Below are positions 4,301 to 5,197 of a DNA stretch of 5,197 nucleotides, one piece after another. The notes under the pieces are model-generated. The model did no database searches, had not been told where the DNA came from, and saw only the letters and a list, made by a program, of their open reading frames with translations. Within the stretch, counting starts at the first letter, position 1, and each line of letters opens with the position of its first letter. The DNA is from Spirochaetaceae bacterium. Its GTDB lineage: Bacteria; Spirochaetota; Spirochaetia; Treponematales; Breznakiellaceae. The DNA lies in assembly GCA_031280455.1 (NCBI GenBank), contig JAITGR010000104.1:1-5197 (forward strand), given 5' to 3'. A program made the translations under genes and the position numbers.

Positions 4301-5197
4301 TTACTCCGCGTACTGCACTTCTGCCCATCCTGAGTCCCATTCAGTCTGGTTATCATTGCGGCCCAGTTGGCCGGCGCTGTTACTACCGACCGCGTAGACC
4401 TTGCCGTCGTCTTTCAGCGCCAGGCTATGCTCCTTGCCGGCGGCGGCGGCGGCAAAACCGCTTGCGCCAGAGGAAAAGTCTGTTACGGACTCAAACGTAT
4501 CCCCTGGAGTAGTGTTATGTTCCCGTCCCAGTTGGCCTTTGTTGTTTTTCCCCGCCATGTAAAGCCCCCCGCCGGAGTGTACAATAAATGCATGGCCCTC
4601 TCCCGCGCCTATGTATGTGGCAGCGTTCAAGATATTTGCCCACTTGCCGCCATCAAGCTGTGAGAGATATATGCCTTGAAGCCCAAGTTCTTTGTTTGCG
4701 TTCAGCCCTGCTCCATACAAACAAGCATCGCTGGCAATCACATACGAGCAGAAGTTTTGGCTGGCCGCTATCTTGGTTGGGATAGCGCCGGATGTAAGAG
4801 TATCCTCGGAACCAAAGCCGGTATCCGTCCAGGATGTTCTTGGCGGAAATGCCGCTGTCCATGAAATATAAAATGTCCCTAATCCCATGGCGTCTGTCTT
4901 GCCCGCGCCAAAAACTTTTCCGTTTTTTATCGCCAGGGCGTAATCCTTGCCGGCGGCGATTGCCGTAACCCCGCTGTCAATAACTTGCACAAAAGGGTAT
5001 ACGGCTTGGGAGGTGCTGCCCGTCCCAAGCTGGCCGGATTCGTTGTTGCCCGCCGCCCACAGGGAGCCGTCTTTTTTTAACACATAACTTGTACCGGGGG
5101 CTGTGGCCTGGATGTTTGCGGTAGTTGCGCCACTTGCCACAACCGCCGCCGCATCGCTGGTAATGGGGGTCTCTATAAATACATTGCTATAGGTGTC
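4301..5197 (-). CDS. RCC1-repeat (beta-propeller) protein, C-terminal part; start beyond right edge
   Basis: The frame is open to the right edge; 298 residues are visible, starting DTYSNVFIETP. A GTG at 5140 lies in the middle of the frame and is not needed as a start, because the reading continues upstream without a stop and in the same composition. Five RCC1-type blade motifs are seen: WAAGNNESGQLGTG (visible residues about 47-60), VFGAGKTDAMGLGT (95-108), LYGAGLNANKELGL (160-173), LYMAGKNNKGQLGR (212-225) and VYAVGSNSAGQLGR (267-280). Each is preceded by a strand such as SYVLKKDGS or HSLALKDDGK. RCC1 propellers usually have seven blades, so two or more probably lie outside the window. The segment between motifs 2 and 3 is longer than the rest and holds a Trp-, Thr- and Ser-rich insert (FYISWTAAFPPRTSWTDTGFG). 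In bacteria such proteins are commonly secreted or surface-exposed and of unknown partner; the signal peptide would be upstream. The protein ends 19 residues after the last motif. Confidence 0.88.
   Translation of the reverse strand, partial: DTYSNVFIETPITSDAAAVVASGATTANIQATAPGTSYVLKKDGSLWAAGNNESGQLGTGSTSQAVYPFVQVIDSGVTAIAAGKDYALAIKNGKVFGAGKTDAMGLGTFYISWTAAFPPRTSWTDTGFGSEDTLTSGAIPTKIAASQNFCSYVIASDACLYGAGLNANKELGLQGIYLSQLDGGKWANILNAATYIGAGEGHAFIVHSGGGLYMAGKNNKGQLGREHNTTPGDTFESVTDFSSGASGFAAAAAGKEHSLALKDDGKVYAVGSNSAGQLGRNDNQTEWDSGWAEVQYAE

Overview
All five genes in this window are on the minus strand, so transcription runs from right to left. The set is a PilZ-like protein with a TPR partner, a LivJ/LivK-type lipoprotein, a second lipoprotein of the phosphodiester glycosidase family, and a secreted-looking RCC1-repeat protein. 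That mix, and the flavour of the protein sequences, suggests a fairly GC-rich spirochaete, most like the gut Treponema group. This assignment is inference; there is no rRNA or marker gene to settle it.

Layout in order of transcription: (1) 5197-4301, the C-terminal 298 residues of an RCC1-repeat (beta-propeller) protein whose start lies beyond the right edge. (2) 4300-4112, an intergenic region with two abutting perfect hairpins that look like terminators, followed by a sigma70-type promoter. The -10 box of that promoter is so close to the next ATG that the mRNA may be almost leaderless. (3) 4111-3128, a PilZ-like protein with degenerate c-di-GMP motifs and a low-complexity tail built from 15-bp tandem repeats. 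(4) 3122-2001, a TPR-repeat protein that starts at GTG 5 nt after the pilZ stop and so is in the same operon. (5) 2000-1816, a non-coding stretch with a good sigma70-type promoter and a 105-nt segment that can fold as a three-way junction closed by a 12-bp helix. It forms the putative 5' leader of the next gene. (6) 1815-673, a substrate-binding lipoprotein of the branched-chain amino acid/amide ABC transporter family. (7) 643 (or 670) to beyond the left edge, a lipoprotein of the phosphodiester glycosidase (NAGPA-like) family, almost touching the previous gene.

Functionally there are three units. One is the tail of a surface or secreted propeller protein. The second is a two-gene cytoplasmic PilZ-TPR module, possibly second-messenger or scaffold related. 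The third is a pair of lipoproteins, in which solute binding is coupled to a probable sugar-phosphodiester hydrolase, under a structured leader. The most interesting item is the leader upstream of the binding-protein gene: its four non-Watson-Crick pairs in the two long helices are all G-U on the transcribed strand and would be A-C mismatches on the other strand. No tRNA, rRNA, CRISPR array, insertion sequence or phage gene is visible.
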